DNA from: Gilliamella apis
GTDB taxonomy: Bacteria > Pseudomonadota > Gammaproteobacteria > Enterobacterales > Orbaceae
Direction: 5' to 3'
NCBI RefSeq assembly: GCF_002142155.1
Contig: NZ_NASD01000002.1
Span: forward strand, 1-64,000
Length of the DNA stretch: 64,000 bases
The stretch's first letter is position 1. Each line of letters starts with the position of its first letter. The notes beneath the pieces were generated by a model that had not been told where the DNA came from, ran no database searches, and saw only the letters and a program-made list of their open reading frames with translations. The translations under genes and the position numbers were made by a program. Below, piece by piece: positions 25,685-35,351 of the stretch.

Positions 25685-27046
25685 ATGAAAATTATCATTC
25701 TTGGTGCAGGTCAAACAGGTAGTGCTCTTGCCGAATATCTGGTTACCGAAAAACAGAACGATGTGACTGTTGTTGATGAAGATCATGACAAGTTGCAATC
25801 ATTGCAAGAACGTTTTGATTTACAAGTTATTTGTGGAAAATCATCTTATCCACAAGTATTAGAAAGTGCTGGTGCAGAATCTGCCGACATGTTAGTCGCT
25901 GTTACCAATTCTGATGAGGTCAATATGATGGCTTGCCAGATTGGGCATGTGATGTTCAATATTCCTCAAAAAGTCGCACGTATTCGAGCTCCAGAATATA
26001 ATGATGAAAGATACTCATTTTTTAATAAAGATTGTATTAATATCGACCATATTATTGCCCCAGAAAACCTAATCACCAATCAAATCAGCCAGCTAGTGCA
26101 ATATCCTGGCGCACTACAATTTGCCTCATTTTATGATAATCGAGTCTGCTTAGTTGCCGTTACAGCTTACTATGGTGGTGCATTGGTTGGTAGTGAATTA
26201 TCAGAGCTAAAAGAACATTTACCTCATGTCGAAGCTCGGGTGGTGGCTATTTATCGTAAAAATCGTTTTATTCGTCCGATTGGTTCAACTTTGATTGAAG
26301 CTGGGGATATGGTTTACTTTATTACCCCACCGCTTAACATCAAAGCGGTAACCAGTGAATTACAACGGTTAGAAAAGCCTTATAAACGAATACTCATTAG
26401 TGGTGGTGGTGGCATTGCTGTTGCTTTAGCTAAGCGATTAGAAAACGATTATCAAGTTAAATTGATTGAACGTAATGCCGAAAAAGCAGAATTAATTGCC
26501 GAGCAGTTAGTTAATACGACCGTATTACATGGTGAATCATCGGATCAAGAGCTATTATCGCAAGAACAAGTCGAACTTACCGATCTGTTTGTGGCAGTGA
26601 CGAGTGATGATGAATCAAATATTATGTCGTCAATGCTTGCCAAAAGGATGGGAGCCAAAAAAGTCATCGTACTTATTCAACGACAAGCTTATTTAGAGTT
26701 AATAAACGATAGCGTAATTGATATTGCCATTTCACCACAACATGCAACTATTTCAGAGCTATTAAGTCATGTTAGACAAACAGGTGTGGTTAAAGTGGTC
26801 TCACTACGTCAGGGTGAGTCAGAAATTGTCGAAGTAGTTGCCAATGGTGAGGCAGAAAATTCAAAATTAGTTGGTAAAAATATTAACAGTCTAAAATTGC
26901 CTTCAGGGGCAACTATTGGTGCTGTGGTGCGTGGTGAAGATGTGATTATTGTTAATACCGATTTAATGATCGAAGATGGTGATCACTTAATCATTTTCTT
27001 ACCAGATAGACGATCTATTAGCGATATCGAAAGATTATTACAATAG
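25685..27046 (+). CDS. trkA: Trk potassium uptake regulatory protein TrkA
   Basis: A 453-residue peripheral membrane protein with two RCK units. The first Rossmann NAD site is IILGAGQTGSALAEYL and the second is ILISGGGGIAVALAK (about 235). Two TrkA_C domains follow each half (the last ends HLIIFLPDRRSISDIE). It gates the TrkH/TrkG potassium channels. It is not beside rsmB as in E. coli but follows trpS. Confidence 0.95.
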   Translation: MKIIILGAGQTGSALAEYLVTEKQNDVTVVDEDHDKLQSLQERFDLQVICGKSSYPQVLESAGAESADMLVAVTNSDEVNMMACQIGHVMFNIPQKVARIRAPEYNDERYSFFNKDCINIDHIIAPENLITNQISQLVQYPGALQFASFYDNRVCLVAVTAYYGGALVGSELSELKEHLPHVEARVVAIYRKNRFIRPIGSTLIEAGDMVYFITPPLNIKAVTSELQRLEKPYKRILISGGGGIAVALAKRLENDYQVKLIERNAEKAELIAEQLVNTTVLHGESSDQELLSQEQVELTDLFVAVTSDDESNIMSSMLAKRMGAKKVIVLIQRQAYLELINDSVIDIAISPQHATISELLSHVRQTGVVKVVSLRQGESEIVEVVANGEAENSKLVGKNINSLKLPSGATIGAVVRGEDVIIVNTDLMIEDGDHLIIFLPDRRSISDIERLLQ

Positions 27047-27101
27047 CTTGTATAAAGTATAAACTGAGTACATAATAAAACTGTTTTTATAAATTATTTT
27101 T

Positions 27102-27187
27102 GACTCGGGGTGTTTTTTGTTACTACAAAAAACTGAGATTTTACCCGTTGAACCTGATCTGGCTCATACCAGCGTAGGGAAGTCTCC
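27102..27187 (+). promoter_or_regulatory. TPP riboswitch (THI element)
   Basis: The conserved core reads TCGGGGTG at 27105-27112, then CTGAGATTTTACCCGTTGAA and CCTGATCTGGCTCATACCAG, ending GCGTAGGGAAGTC. This is the classic thiamine pyrophosphate aptamer with the short P3 arm (TTTTTTGT...ACAAAAAA). It lies 62 bp before thiM, so TPP should switch off thiMED. Confidence 0.96.
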
Positions 27188-27248
27188 GTCTTAATTATCC
27201 GTTTTGACACATTCTTCCCTTAATATCAATAATAAATAAGGAAAGAAT

Positions 27249-28031
27249 ATGTCTACCATTCAGTTATTTCAAAACAATGATGCCATTCCCTTTATTGAGC
27301 AAGTTAAACAACAACGCCCGTTAGTCCATTGCATTACCAATGATGTGGTACAGAATTTTACCGCCAATGTCTTATTAGCCATTGGTGCTTCGCCAGCAAT
27401 GGTCGTTGCTAAACAAGAAGTTGAGGACTTTGTAACTATTGCCAGTAGTTTATTAATTAATATTGGTACCATTGATGAGCACAGCGCAAATAGTATGTTA
27501 TTAGCTGCAGCTAAAGCTGAACAGACGCAGACACCATGGGTACTGGATCCTGTCGCGGTTGGTGCGGCACTTAAATACCGCACTGAAGTTGCCAAACAAC
27601 TGTTAACCTTTAGACCAAGTGTTATTCGAGGAAATGCCTCTGAAATTCTCGCATTGAGTGGTCAACAATCATCATCGAAAGGGCCTGATGGACTTGATTC
27701 TACCGATTCTGCATTAAATGCAGCAATACTATTAGCACAAAAATATCAAACCATTGTCGCAATAACAGGTGAGATAGATTATGTCACAGATGGTGAACAA
27801 ATTTATAGCATTGTCGGTGGCGATATCGCGCTAACCCGAGTAACTGGTACAGGTTGCTCATTATCAGCAATGGCGGCCGCATTTATCGCCGCTAGTGAAG
27901 ATCGTTTAATTGCAACCGCCTCTGCTTGTTTTATGATGAAAAAAGCAGGACAACTCGCTAGTAAGCAACAAGGGTTAGGTAGTTTCGCCATTGCTGTTAT
28001 TGATCATCTTTCACGATTCAATCAAAACTAA
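27249..28031 (+). CDS. thiM: Hydroxyethylthiazole kinase
   Basis: A 260-residue ribokinase-fold enzyme phosphorylating the thiazole alcohol for thiamine salvage. Family features are PLVHCITNDVVQNFTANVLLAIGASPAM, WVLDPVAVGA and the GTGCSLSAM catalytic loop near residue 200. First gene behind the TPP riboswitch; thiE follows closely. With thiE and thiD but no ThiC/ThiG in this operon, it fits salvage of both thiamine halves. Confidence 0.96.
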   Translation: MSTIQLFQNNDAIPFIEQVKQQRPLVHCITNDVVQNFTANVLLAIGASPAMVVAKQEVEDFVTIASSLLINIGTIDEHSANSMLLAAAKAEQTQTPWVLDPVAVGAALKYRTEVAKQLLTFRPSVIRGNASEILALSGQQSSSKGPDGLDSTDSALNAAILLAQKYQTIVAITGEIDYVTDGEQIYSIVGGDIALTRVTGTGCSLSAMAAAFIAASEDRLIATASACFMMKKAGQLASKQQGLGSFAIAVIDHLSRFNQN

Positions 28032-28046
28032 AAATAAGGATGTTTG

Positions 28047-28688
28047 ATGAAAAAGCAACTTGATTTAACCCTCTATTTAGTCCTCGACCCGTTATTATGT
28101 GGCGGTATAGATGGTATGGTCACTACCACCAAAATTGCTGTTGAGAATGGTGTTACCGCAGTGCAACTACGTTCAGAACAAGAATACTCTGGTAAAAATT
28201 GGTATGACGCCGCACAAGCGCTCAAAGAAGTGTTAAGTCGCACCCAAGTTCCGCTATTTATCAATGACCATGTTGATATTGCTTTAGCCATTGATGCTGA
28301 TGGCGTTCATATAGGACAAAGCGATCTACCGGTCGACGTTACTCGACGCCTAATTGGCACAGACAAATGGTTAGGACTTTCAGTTTCAAATCAATCACAA
28401 CTAGAGAATGTTCCTTGGCATTTAGTCGATTATCTTGGCATAGGGCCTATCTATCCAACCACAACCAAAAAGGATGCCGCAGCTGCGACAGGCATTACTC
28501 AATTGAAAGAACTGGTTAAAGCGAAACAATGCCCTGCCGTGGCTATCGGTGGTATCGGCGTGAATAATTTAACCGAAGTAATCCAAACTGGCATTGAAGG
28601 TATTGCCGTTGTGTCGGCAATATGCGGACAAGCTAATCTTGCCAAAGCAACATCCGACCTAATCAGTAAAATAAAACTGGCAAAATAG
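28047..28688 (+). CDS. thiE: Thiamine-phosphate synthase
   Basis: A 213-residue TIM-barrel enzyme joining HMP-PP and thiazole phosphate. Motifs: TAVQLRSEQ, LFINDHVDIALAIDADGVHIGQSDLP, and AIGGIGVNNL. The ATG at 28047 is preferred over TTG 28044 because AAGGA lies six bases before it. Some ThiE proteins have QLR(E/D)K; here it is QLRSEQ. Lies between thiM and thiD. Confidence 0.95.
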   Translation: MKKQLDLTLYLVLDPLLCGGIDGMVTTTKIAVENGVTAVQLRSEQEYSGKNWYDAAQALKEVLSRTQVPLFINDHVDIALAIDADGVHIGQSDLPVDVTRRLIGTDKWLGLSVSNQSQLENVPWHLVDYLGIGPIYPTTTKKDAAAATGITQLKELVKAKQCPAVAIGGIGVNNLTEVIQTGIEGIAVVSAICGQANLAKATSDLISKIKLAK

Positions 28689-28699
28689 GAAACCAAATC

Positions 28700-29494
28700 A
28701 TGACAACAGTTGCATTAACAATAGCAGGCAGTGACCCTAGTGGTGGCGCAGGTATTCAAGCTGACTTAAAAGCATTTTCAGCACTTGGTGCTTATGGTAT
28801 GTCAGTGATCACCGCATTAACCGCACAAAGTACGCAAGGAGTTAATGGTGTACATGCCATTCCCGCTGAATTTATTGAAGCACAGTTTAATACACTATAT
28901 CAAGATATCCACATTGATAGTGTTAAAATTGGCATGCTAATGAATAAAGAGATTGTTACTACAGTTCATCAGCTATTAAACAATCATCCTATTGCCAATA
29001 TTGTGCTTGATACCGTAATGATTGCTAAAGGCGGACATCCATTGTTAAAAGCTGATGCCGTTTCTGCTATTCGAGATCTATTATTACCATTAGCCACAAT
29101 CATCACCCCTAATCTACCTGAAGCGGCTGCATTACTTGATTGTCAGGAAGCTAAAAACGAAGATGAAATGCAACGACAAGGTTATGAGTTACTAAAATTG
29201 GGTTGTCAGGCAGTCTTAATGAAAGGCGGACATCTGCCAAGTCAAGAAAGTCCTGATTATCTAATCACTGACAATAAAATTATCAGAATGTCATCACCGA
29301 GAATCGTCACTAAAAATACTCATGGTACAGGTTGCACCCTCTCTGCGGCAATTGCAGCATTGTTACCGAAACATAATTTAGAAGAAGCAATAAAATATGC
29401 TAAAAACTACCTACAAGGCGCTATTGAGCATGCAGATAGTTTAAAAATTGGTAAGGGAATTGGACCTACTCACCATTTTTATCAATGGTGGTAG
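28700..29494 (+). CDS. thiD: Hydroxymethylpyrimidine/phosphomethylpyrimidine kinase
   Basis: A 264-residue ribokinase-family kinase carrying out two phosphorylations of HMP. It has ALTIAGSDPSGGAGIQADLK at the start, ITPNLPEAAALL, and the NTHGTGCTLSAAIAALLP anion-hole loop. It closes the TPP-controlled thiMED operon; a bidirectional terminator follows at 29545-29570. Confidence 0.96.
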   Translation: MTTVALTIAGSDPSGGAGIQADLKAFSALGAYGMSVITALTAQSTQGVNGVHAIPAEFIEAQFNTLYQDIHIDSVKIGMLMNKEIVTTVHQLLNNHPIANIVLDTVMIAKGGHPLLKADAVSAIRDLLLPLATIITPNLPEAAALLDCQEAKNEDEMQRQGYELLKLGCQAVLMKGGHLPSQESPDYLITDNKIIRMSSPRIVTKNTHGTGCTLSAAIAALLPKHNLEEAIKYAKNYLQGAIEHADSLKIGKGIGPTHHFYQWW

Positions 29495-29544
29495 AAATAT
29501 ACAAAAACTGTTAATCGATGATTTGATAAAAGTACTCTCTAAGA

Positions 29545-29570
29545 TTTAGGCGATGAGATAATCGCCTAAA
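29545..29570. terminator. Bidirectional hairpin between thiD and the copper chaperone gene
   Basis: TTTAGGCGAT (29545-29554) pairs with ATCGCCTAAA (29561-29570) with a six-base loop; A/T runs flank it on both sides. It fits the convergent gene ends. Confidence 0.75.
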
Positions 29571-29591
29571 ATTTAATAACGCTAAATACTG

Positions 29592-29795
29592 TTAATAAGC
29601 AATACCGACAAACTCAAATCCCGCTTCATTAATTGCTGCAATTGCCGCTTCTTGCGAGATAGTACCACCATCAATATCAACTTCATGCTTAGCTAAATCA
29701 ACAGTAACTTTCGCTTTAGGATCAATATCATTAATTGCTTTAGTAATGGTTTTAACACAATGCTGACAACTCATATTATCGACTATTAATTTCAT
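29592..29795 (-). CDS. Heavy-metal-associated (CopZ-like) protein
   Basis: A 67-residue single HMA domain with the metal motif MSCQHC (MxCxxC) near residue 8 and a ferredoxin-like fold pattern (VDNMSCQHCVKTITKAI, ending GFEFVGIAY). It probably carries copper(I). The second of two ATG codons (29795) is six bases from AGGGG and is preferred. No copper ATPase is adjacent in the window. Confidence 0.88.
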   Translation of the reverse strand: MKLIVDNMSCQHCVKTITKAINDIDPKAKVTVDLAKHEVDIDGGTISQEAAIAAINEAGFEFVGIAY

Positions 29796-29799
29796 CATT

Positions 29800-30012
29800 A
29801 ACCCCTTTTGGTTATTTAATAATTTACCGATAAATTATCAATGGCAACAGATAGAAAAATTAGATTATTCTTTAAATAAAACAAATCTGTTAGCTATTAC
29901 CATTAATGAATTAAAATTTAATCTTTATATTACGCCAAAACAAACTAAAACCAAGCCTACTTGGAAAAATAAATTAACCAAATTTTTAATATGCTCAATG
30001 AGATTAAGCTAA
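29800..30012 (+). other. Stretch without a supported gene; possible coding remnant
   Basis: An open frame without a start codon runs on the plus strand to the stop at 30010-30012 (it includes QWQQIEKLDYSLNKTNLLA). It has no start, no ribosome site and no family I recognise. It may be a decayed gene end or chance. The neighbouring region does hold a clear gene remnant (30070-30319). Confidence 0.25.
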
Positions 30013-30069
30013 GAATTTATTTTGATCTATATTTTTTGTAAAAATAATTGAGAAGTGTATACCGTTTAA

Positions 30070-30319
30070 TTGATATTTGAGATCCATAATAGAAAAACAG
30101 CTATAACCGTTGGTATACGTCATGGAAAACCAGTTGTCTTAAGAGAAGTTCTTTAACTATATATCATAAGGTATTGAGTTTTATTTAGCCGATAATGAAG
30201 TTTGGTTAATAGATAATTTACCAAGTCATTTTTTCGATCAGACTATTACCTCAATGCTAATTCGATATAACAATTTTCAAATATTACCATATAGAAATCA
30301 TCGACATTCACAAGAATAG
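30070..30319 (+). pseudogene. kptA: Remnant of RNA 2'-phosphotransferase (Tpt1/KptA)
   Basis: Two fragments in different frames encode the C-terminal half of KptA. 30097-30153 gives TAITVGIRHGKPVVLREVL, matching the ETA-KVG-RHGKPVVL core, then a stop. From 30170, in another frame, it gives GIEFYLADNEVWLIDNLPSH, the FYL-DN-VWLTD-VP segment. The N-terminal half with the catalytic HxSK-type residues is missing or unreadable, so the gene is dead. Tpt1/KptA removes 2'-phosphates from RNA using NAD. Confidence 0.75.
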
Positions 30320-30471
30320 CGGTTATTGTATATTTATTCATCTAAGCTGTTTTACTGATTAAGTTGTTTGCAGGTTTTAAATTTAATCATAGTGTTAATC
30401 ATAGTTTAGATGTGTAGTTCCCTTCTTTTTATTTTTTTCATAACGATATTCAGGTTAATTAGGAGCCTAAA

Positions 30472-31644
30472 ATGCAGCATATTATGGAAACGATTAGAAA
30501 AACAGAGCAAGAGTTTATTGATATCCGCCATCAAATTCATCAACATCCTGAATTAGGTTTTGAAGAACATAAAACCAGCGATTTAGTGGCAAGTAAATTG
30601 GCTGAATGGGGCTATGAAGTACATCGTGGTTTAGCTAAAACCGGGGTGGTTGGTGTTTTAAAAAATGGCACTAGTGATAAAAAAATTGGTATTAGAGCCG
30701 ACATGGATGCGCTACCTATTATTGAAGCATCAGGAAAACCATGGAGCAGTCAAACCCATGGCAAATTCCATGGTTGTGGCCATGATGGTCATACCACTAT
30801 TTTACTTTGTGCAGCCAAATATCTTGCCGAAACCCGTCACTTTGATGGCACTTTACATGTCATTTTTCAACCAGCTGAAGAGTTGTTATATGGTGGTAAA
30901 GTAATGGTTGACGACGGTTTATTCAAACAATTTCCTTGTGATGTTATTTTCGGTATCCACAACATGCCAGGTTTTAAAGAAGGTCATTTCTATTTCAAAG
31001 CCGGCGCACTTATGGCCTCATCCGATACTATTCATATCAAGATTAAAGGCAAAGGTGCTCACGGTGCCATGCCTGAACGAGGAATTGATGCCACCCTTGT
31101 TGCTTGTTATATCGGCACTGCCTTGCAAAGTATTGTTTCTCGTAATGTATCACCATTTGAGCAAGCCGTTATCACGATTGGTTGTATTCAATCAGGTGAA
31201 GCGCCAAATGTGGTGAACAGCGATGCACTTATGAAACTAACAGTTAGAGCATTAGATAATGATACCCGAGCGTTACTACTTAAGCGTATTAGCGAAGTTG
31301 CCACTGCGCAAGCGGAAAGTTTTGGCGCCTCAGTACAAATTGAGCATGTCAATGGTAGTCCGGTTTTACATAATGGTGCAGATGCAACCAAATTTGCATT
31401 AGAAGTCGCACAAAAATTAGTCGGTGAAGATCGCGTGCATGATAATTGTCATCCTTTTATGGGCAGTGAAGATTTTGCTTTTATGTTAGAAAGTAATCCT
31501 AATGGCTGCTATATGATTATCGGTAATGGCGATGAACCTGGTTTTTGTAGTGTGCATAATCCTGGTTATGATTTTAATGATAAATGTATTGTTACCGCTG
31601 CATCATATTGGGTGGCATTAACTGAAAGCTATTTAAACATATAA
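30472..31644 (+). CDS. M20 family amidohydrolase (hippurate hydrolase-like)
   Basis: A 390-residue metallopeptidase-fold hydrolase. Metal-binding signatures: IGIRADMDALPI, HGCGHDGHTTILL, FQPAEE, IHNMPG and FMGSEDFAFML. The dimerisation domain includes KGKGAHGAMPERGIDAT. It likely removes an acyl group from an N-acylated amino acid or hydrolyses a similar amide. Strong AGGAG six bases from ATG. It is 16 bp from an MFS transporter, suggesting that uptake or export of substrate or product is linked. A paralogue sits at 61647. Confidence 0.9.
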   Translation: MQHIMETIRKTEQEFIDIRHQIHQHPELGFEEHKTSDLVASKLAEWGYEVHRGLAKTGVVGVLKNGTSDKKIGIRADMDALPIIEASGKPWSSQTHGKFHGCGHDGHTTILLCAAKYLAETRHFDGTLHVIFQPAEELLYGGKVMVDDGLFKQFPCDVIFGIHNMPGFKEGHFYFKAGALMASSDTIHIKIKGKGAHGAMPERGIDATLVACYIGTALQSIVSRNVSPFEQAVITIGCIQSGEAPNVVNSDALMKLTVRALDNDTRALLLKRISEVATAQAESFGASVQIEHVNGSPVLHNGADATKFALEVAQKLVGEDRVHDNCHPFMGSEDFAFMLESNPNGCYMIIGNGDEPGFCSVHNPGYDFNDKCIVTAASYWVALTESYLNI

Positions 31645-31660
31645 GGATTAATGTGCAGCT

Positions 31661-33085
31661 ATGTCAAATTTAAATATGTCAAATACTCAAAATTCAGCCA
31701 TAGAGCAGTTTAAAAGTCATAACCGGTTAACATTCGGCATTGTATTAGGGGTGATTACTTTTTGGCTTTTTGCTCAGTCTATTGTCAATGTCGGGCCGGC
31801 TGTTCAACATAGTATCGGTATTACACCTGCATCGTTCAATCTAGCTGTCAGTTTAACCGCTCTGTTTTCAGGTTGTTTTATTGTCGTTGCTGGCGGATTA
31901 GCTGATCGCTTTGGCCGTGTTCGTTTTACCTATTTAGGTTTTATTTTAAGTATTATTGGTTGTCTTTGTTTGATCTGCGCACAAGGTGAAGTGCTGTTTA
32001 TTACTGGTCGTATTATCCAAGGCTTATCTGCTGCTTGTATTATGCCATCGACGTTGGCATTAGTGAAAACCTATTATCAAGGTAAAGATCGTCAACGAGC
32101 ATTGAGTTTTTGGTCAATTGGCTCTTGGGGTGGTTCAGGAACTTGTGTACTTGCCGGTGGAGCAATAGCCACTTATTTAGGTTGGCAATGGATTTTTATT
32201 ATCTCAATCAGCTGTGCTGTGTTAGGTATGCTGTTATTGAAAGGGACACCAGAAACTAAGATTGACGATCCATCAAGTTTGCCCAAATTTGATTATGTTG
32301 GGCTATTCGTTTTTGTGATCACTTTAGTTACGTTAAACCTTGTCATCACCAAAGGATCTACTTTTGGTTGGACTAGTGTAATGACATTATCACTCGCTAC
32401 GATATGTTTGGTTTTTCTGATTTTATTTTTTGTTATTGAAAATCGCAAAGCGAATGGCGCATTTATAGATTTTTCACTGTTTAAAAACGTCCCTTATCGT
32501 GGTGCTACCTTATCTAACTTTCTGCTCAATTCTGTTGCCGGTACATTAATTGTTGCCAGTACTTATACCCAACAAGGACGAGGCTTTACCTCTTTCGAAA
32601 ATGGATTATTGACCATTGGTTATTTAGTTTCGGTTTTATGTATGATTCGAGTAGGTGAAAAGATCTTACAAAAAGTCGGAGCGAAAAAACCAATGCTACT
32701 CGGGCCTTTAATTACCGGTTCGGGTATTGCCTTGATGACGCTGACTTTTTTACCCGATATGTTTTATATTATTTCGGTGTTAGCCGGCTATATTTTATTG
32801 GGTCTTGGCTTAGGTTTTTATGCTACACCATCAATTGATACCGCAATAGCTAGTGCTCCGGAAGATAAAGTTGGTGTTGCATCAGGAATATATAAAATGG
32901 CAAGCTCATTAGGCGGTGCATTTGGTGTGGCGATTTCGGCATCAACTTATGCTGCAATTATTGCTAATGGGCAAAGTATAGCGACAGCAGCAGCAATTGG
33001 ACTGTGGATTAATGTTGGCTTTTGTCTGTTATGTTTTGTTTCAATTTTAATTTTAGTACCCAATAATGCCGGCAAGAATAAATAA
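31661..33085 (+). CDS. MFS transporter, DHA2 (EmrB/QacA) type
   Basis: A 474-residue inner-membrane transporter with about 14 hydrophobic segments. The GLADRFGRVRFTYLG loop is motif A; GRIIQGLSAACIMPSTLALVKTYY is motif B/C of DHA2 drug exporters. It follows the M20 hydrolase by 16 bp and is probably cotranscribed. The substrate is unknown. In-frame ATG codons at 31661 and 31673 are both possible. A terminator follows at 33115-33150. Confidence 0.87.
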   Translation: MSNLNMSNTQNSAIEQFKSHNRLTFGIVLGVITFWLFAQSIVNVGPAVQHSIGITPASFNLAVSLTALFSGCFIVVAGGLADRFGRVRFTYLGFILSIIGCLCLICAQGEVLFITGRIIQGLSAACIMPSTLALVKTYYQGKDRQRALSFWSIGSWGGSGTCVLAGGAIATYLGWQWIFIISISCAVLGMLLLKGTPETKIDDPSSLPKFDYVGLFVFVITLVTLNLVITKGSTFGWTSVMTLSLATICLVFLILFFVIENRKANGAFIDFSLFKNVPYRGATLSNFLLNSVAGTLIVASTYTQQGRGFTSFENGLLTIGYLVSVLCMIRVGEKILQKVGAKKPMLLGPLITGSGIALMTLTFLPDMFYIISVLAGYILLGLGLGFYATPSIDTAIASAPEDKVGVASGIYKMASSLGGAFGVAISASTYAAIIANGQSIATAAAIGLWINVGFCLLCFVSILILVPNNAGKNK

Positions 33086-33114
33086 GTCAGCATAGGTTGT
33101 TTATCATTTTAAAT

Positions 33115-33150
33115 TAGGGATAAATCTTTTCGCATCTATCCCTATTTTTT
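33115..33150 (+). terminator. Rho-independent terminator after the MFS gene
   Basis: TAGGGATA (33115-33122) pairs with TATCCCTA (33137-33144), followed by a T run on the plus strand. Confidence 0.8.
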
Positions 33151-33195
33151 AATTAAAACTTTTATAAAAATACAATTTTTACAACTCTGAAAAAT

Positions 33196-33228
33196 AAACC
33201 CATATAACTTAAAAAATTATATGGGTTT
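33196..33228 (-). terminator. Hairpin downstream of mnmE
   Basis: AAACCCATATAA (33196-33207) pairs with TTATATGGGTTT (33217-33228), a 12-bp perfect stem. It suits the minus-strand mnmE transcript; a second hairpin serves the opposite strand at 33115. Confidence 0.75.
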
Positions 33229-33276
33229 TGAAATAGAAAGATCTGTTTAAAATATTTAGTTATCTGTAGATAAAAC

Positions 33277-34638
33277 TTATTTGCCAATACAGAATGAACT
33301 GAATATTCGTCCTAATAAATCATCAGAAGTAAATTCACCTGTAATTTCACTTAGTGCTTCTTGAGCTAATCTTAGTTCTTCCGCCAATAGTTCGCCAGCA
33401 TGGAATGTGGTAAGTTGATATTGACCATTATTTAAATGCTCTGCTGCTTTCTCAAGTGCTTGCAGATGTCGACGACGAGCCAGAAAACCACCTTCGGTGC
33501 TACTAGTAAAGCCCATAACCTGTTTGAGATGATCACGTAATAATGTAATACCTTCTCCGGTTCTTGCCGATAGTTGAATAAGACAATAGCCATTTTGTTC
33601 ACTATAACCTAATGGTTCACCAGTTAAATCAGCCTTGTTGCGAATAACTGTGACAGGTATGTTTTTCGGTAAACGTTCAATAAATTCTGGCCAGAGTTTT
33701 TCAGGATTTGTCTCATTAGTTGTTGTACTGTCGACCATGAATAATACTCGATCGGCTTGATCAATCTCTTGCCATGCTCGCTCAATACCAATACGTTCAA
33801 CTTCATCGCTAGCTTCACGTAAGCCGGCAGTATCGATTATATGTAAAGGCATTCCATCAATATGGATATGTTCACGTAAAACATCGCGCGTTGTTCCAGC
33901 TATATCCGTTACGATAGCGGCATCTCGTCCAGCTAATGCATTAAGTAAACTTGATTTACCAGCGTTAGGTCTACCCGCTATGACGACGTTCATACCTTCA
34001 CGTAATAATGAACCTTGTTTAGCTTCTTGACGGACTTCGTTTAATCGTTGTATGACTTGCTCAAGTTCTGCCGCTATTTTTCCATCAGATAAAAAGTCTA
34101 TCTCTTCCTCTGGAAAATCAATAGCTGCTTCAGTAAAAATACGTAGATGAATTAATGCTTCAACCAGTGTATTAATTTTTTTAGAAAATACCCCTTGTAA
34201 AGAAGATAAGGCTGATTTTGCTGCTTGCTCCGAGCTAGCGTCAATTAAGTCTGCAATCGCTTCGGCTTGGGCTAGATCCAATTTATCATTTAAGAAAGCT
34301 CGCTCTGAAAATTCGCCCGGCCTTGCAATCCGCACACTAGGAATATCTAAAATGCGTTTTAACAGTAGATCTAAAATAACTGGGCCACCATGCCCTTGTA
34401 GTTCAAGCACATCTTCACCCGTAAATGAGTGTGGATTAGGAAAAAATAGCGCAATACCTTCATCTAAGGTTGTACCATCCGATGCTAAAAAAGGTAAATA
34501 ATGGGCATAGCGAGGCTTAGGTAAAATACCTAAAACGGCTTTAGCAACATCTTGCGCTTTAGGGCCCGAAACACGCAATATTCCCACACCGCCACGACCT
34601 GGAGGTGTCGCTTGTGCAACAATTGTATCTGTATTCAT
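33277..34638 (-). CDS. mnmE: tRNA modification GTPase MnmE
   Basis: A 453-residue GTPase that, with MnmG, makes the cmnm5U34 modification of tRNA. The N-terminal TrmE domain begins [21 protein letters not shown]; the G domain has G1 [10 protein letters not shown]2/G3 [10 protein letters not shown] and DTAG, and NKADL; the protein ends FCIGK, the catalytic C-terminus. ATG 34638 is chosen over TTG 34647 because the family starts a few residues before DTIVAQ. It is not next to yidC/rnpA as is common. Confidence 0.97.
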   Translation of the reverse strand: MNTDTIVAQATPPGRGGVGILRVSGPKAQDVAKAVLGILPKPRYAHYLPFLASDGTTLDEGIALFFPNPHSFTGEDVLELQGHGGPVILDLLLKRILDIPSVRIARPGEFSERAFLNDKLDLAQAEAIADLIDASSEQAAKSALSSLQGVFSKKINTLVEALIHLRIFTEAAIDFPEEEIDFLSDGKIAAELEQVIQRLNEVRQEAKQGSLLREGMNVVIAGRPNAGKSSLLNALAGRDAAIVTDIAGTTRDVLREHIHIDGMPLHIIDTAGLREASDEVERIGIERAWQEIDQADRVLFMVDSTTTNETNPEKLWPEFIERLPKNIPVTVIRNKADLTGEPLGYSEQNGYCLIQLSARTGEGITLLRDHLKQVMGFTSSTEGGFLARRRHLQALEKAAEHLNNGQYQLTTFHAGELLAEELRLAQEALSEITGEFTSDDLLGRIFSSFCIGK

Positions 34639-34732
34639 ATTTATCAATTTTAATTTAAATAGAAATGGTTAATCATACCACGACAACCATTAAAAATCTG
34701 TAAAGTGAAATAGTCTAAAGCAATGGGACCGA

Positions 34733-35341
34733 TTAATTATCATTTTTAGTTTCAACATAATCTAATGGATGATCAAATAGCCATGAGTTAAGTAAAGCTA
34801 ATGGTTCTCTTATCATGGCGATATATTTATCAAAATTGCTATAACTTAATGGCGCTGACAAACCGGAAATATCATCAATATTAGATCGTTTAGCTAACAT
34901 GATTGAACGTAAAATATGGAAATCATTAGTCACCACAACTGTCTTTCCTAATGGCAAAACTTGATTAGCATAGACAAATTGTTGTGCCGTTCGCCTTGAT
35001 CTATCTTCTAAATAGACCCTGGAAGATTCGATACCTTTTTTGATTAAGTAATCAGCCATCACACTCGCTTCAGTCGCTGATTCATCACTCCCCCGCCCTC
35101 CGCATACAATTACTTTTGTATTGGGATTATCTTGCAAATAATTAAATGCAGTATTCAAGCGAATTTGTAACGTTAAAGGAGCTTGTGCTGGTGTGCCAAC
35201 AACTTGTGAACCTAATACCACCAGAGTATCAGCATTAGCAGCTGGTTTTTGGTGAGCATAAATAAAAATAATAATATTACAAATAACAAAATAAAATAGT
35301 ATTAATATCAGTAACCATCTAATTAATTTAATGATTATCAT
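34733..35341 (-). CDS. YdcF/SanA-like DUF218 protein
   Basis: A 202-residue protein with an N-terminal membrane anchor (about 5-25) and a DUF218 domain. Typical motifs: LVVLGSQVVG, RLNTAFNYL, VIVCGGRGSDE with EASVMADYL, SRRTAQQF and VVVTNDFHILRSIMLA. Members (SanA, ElyC, YdcF) have been linked to envelope integrity. ATG 35341 has GAGAGG just upstream and is preferred over 35386, which would overlap tag. Confidence 0.85.
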   Translation of the reverse strand: MIIIKLIRWLLILILFYFVICNIIIFIYAHQKPAANADTLVVLGSQVVGTPAQAPLTLQIRLNTAFNYLQDNPNTKVIVCGGRGSDESATEASVMADYLIKKGIESSRVYLEDRSRRTAQQFVYANQVLPLGKTVVVTNDFHILRSIMLAKRSNIDDISGLSAPLSYSNFDKYIAMIREPLALLNSWLFDHPLDYVETKNDN

Positions 35342-35351
35342 ATAATACCTC

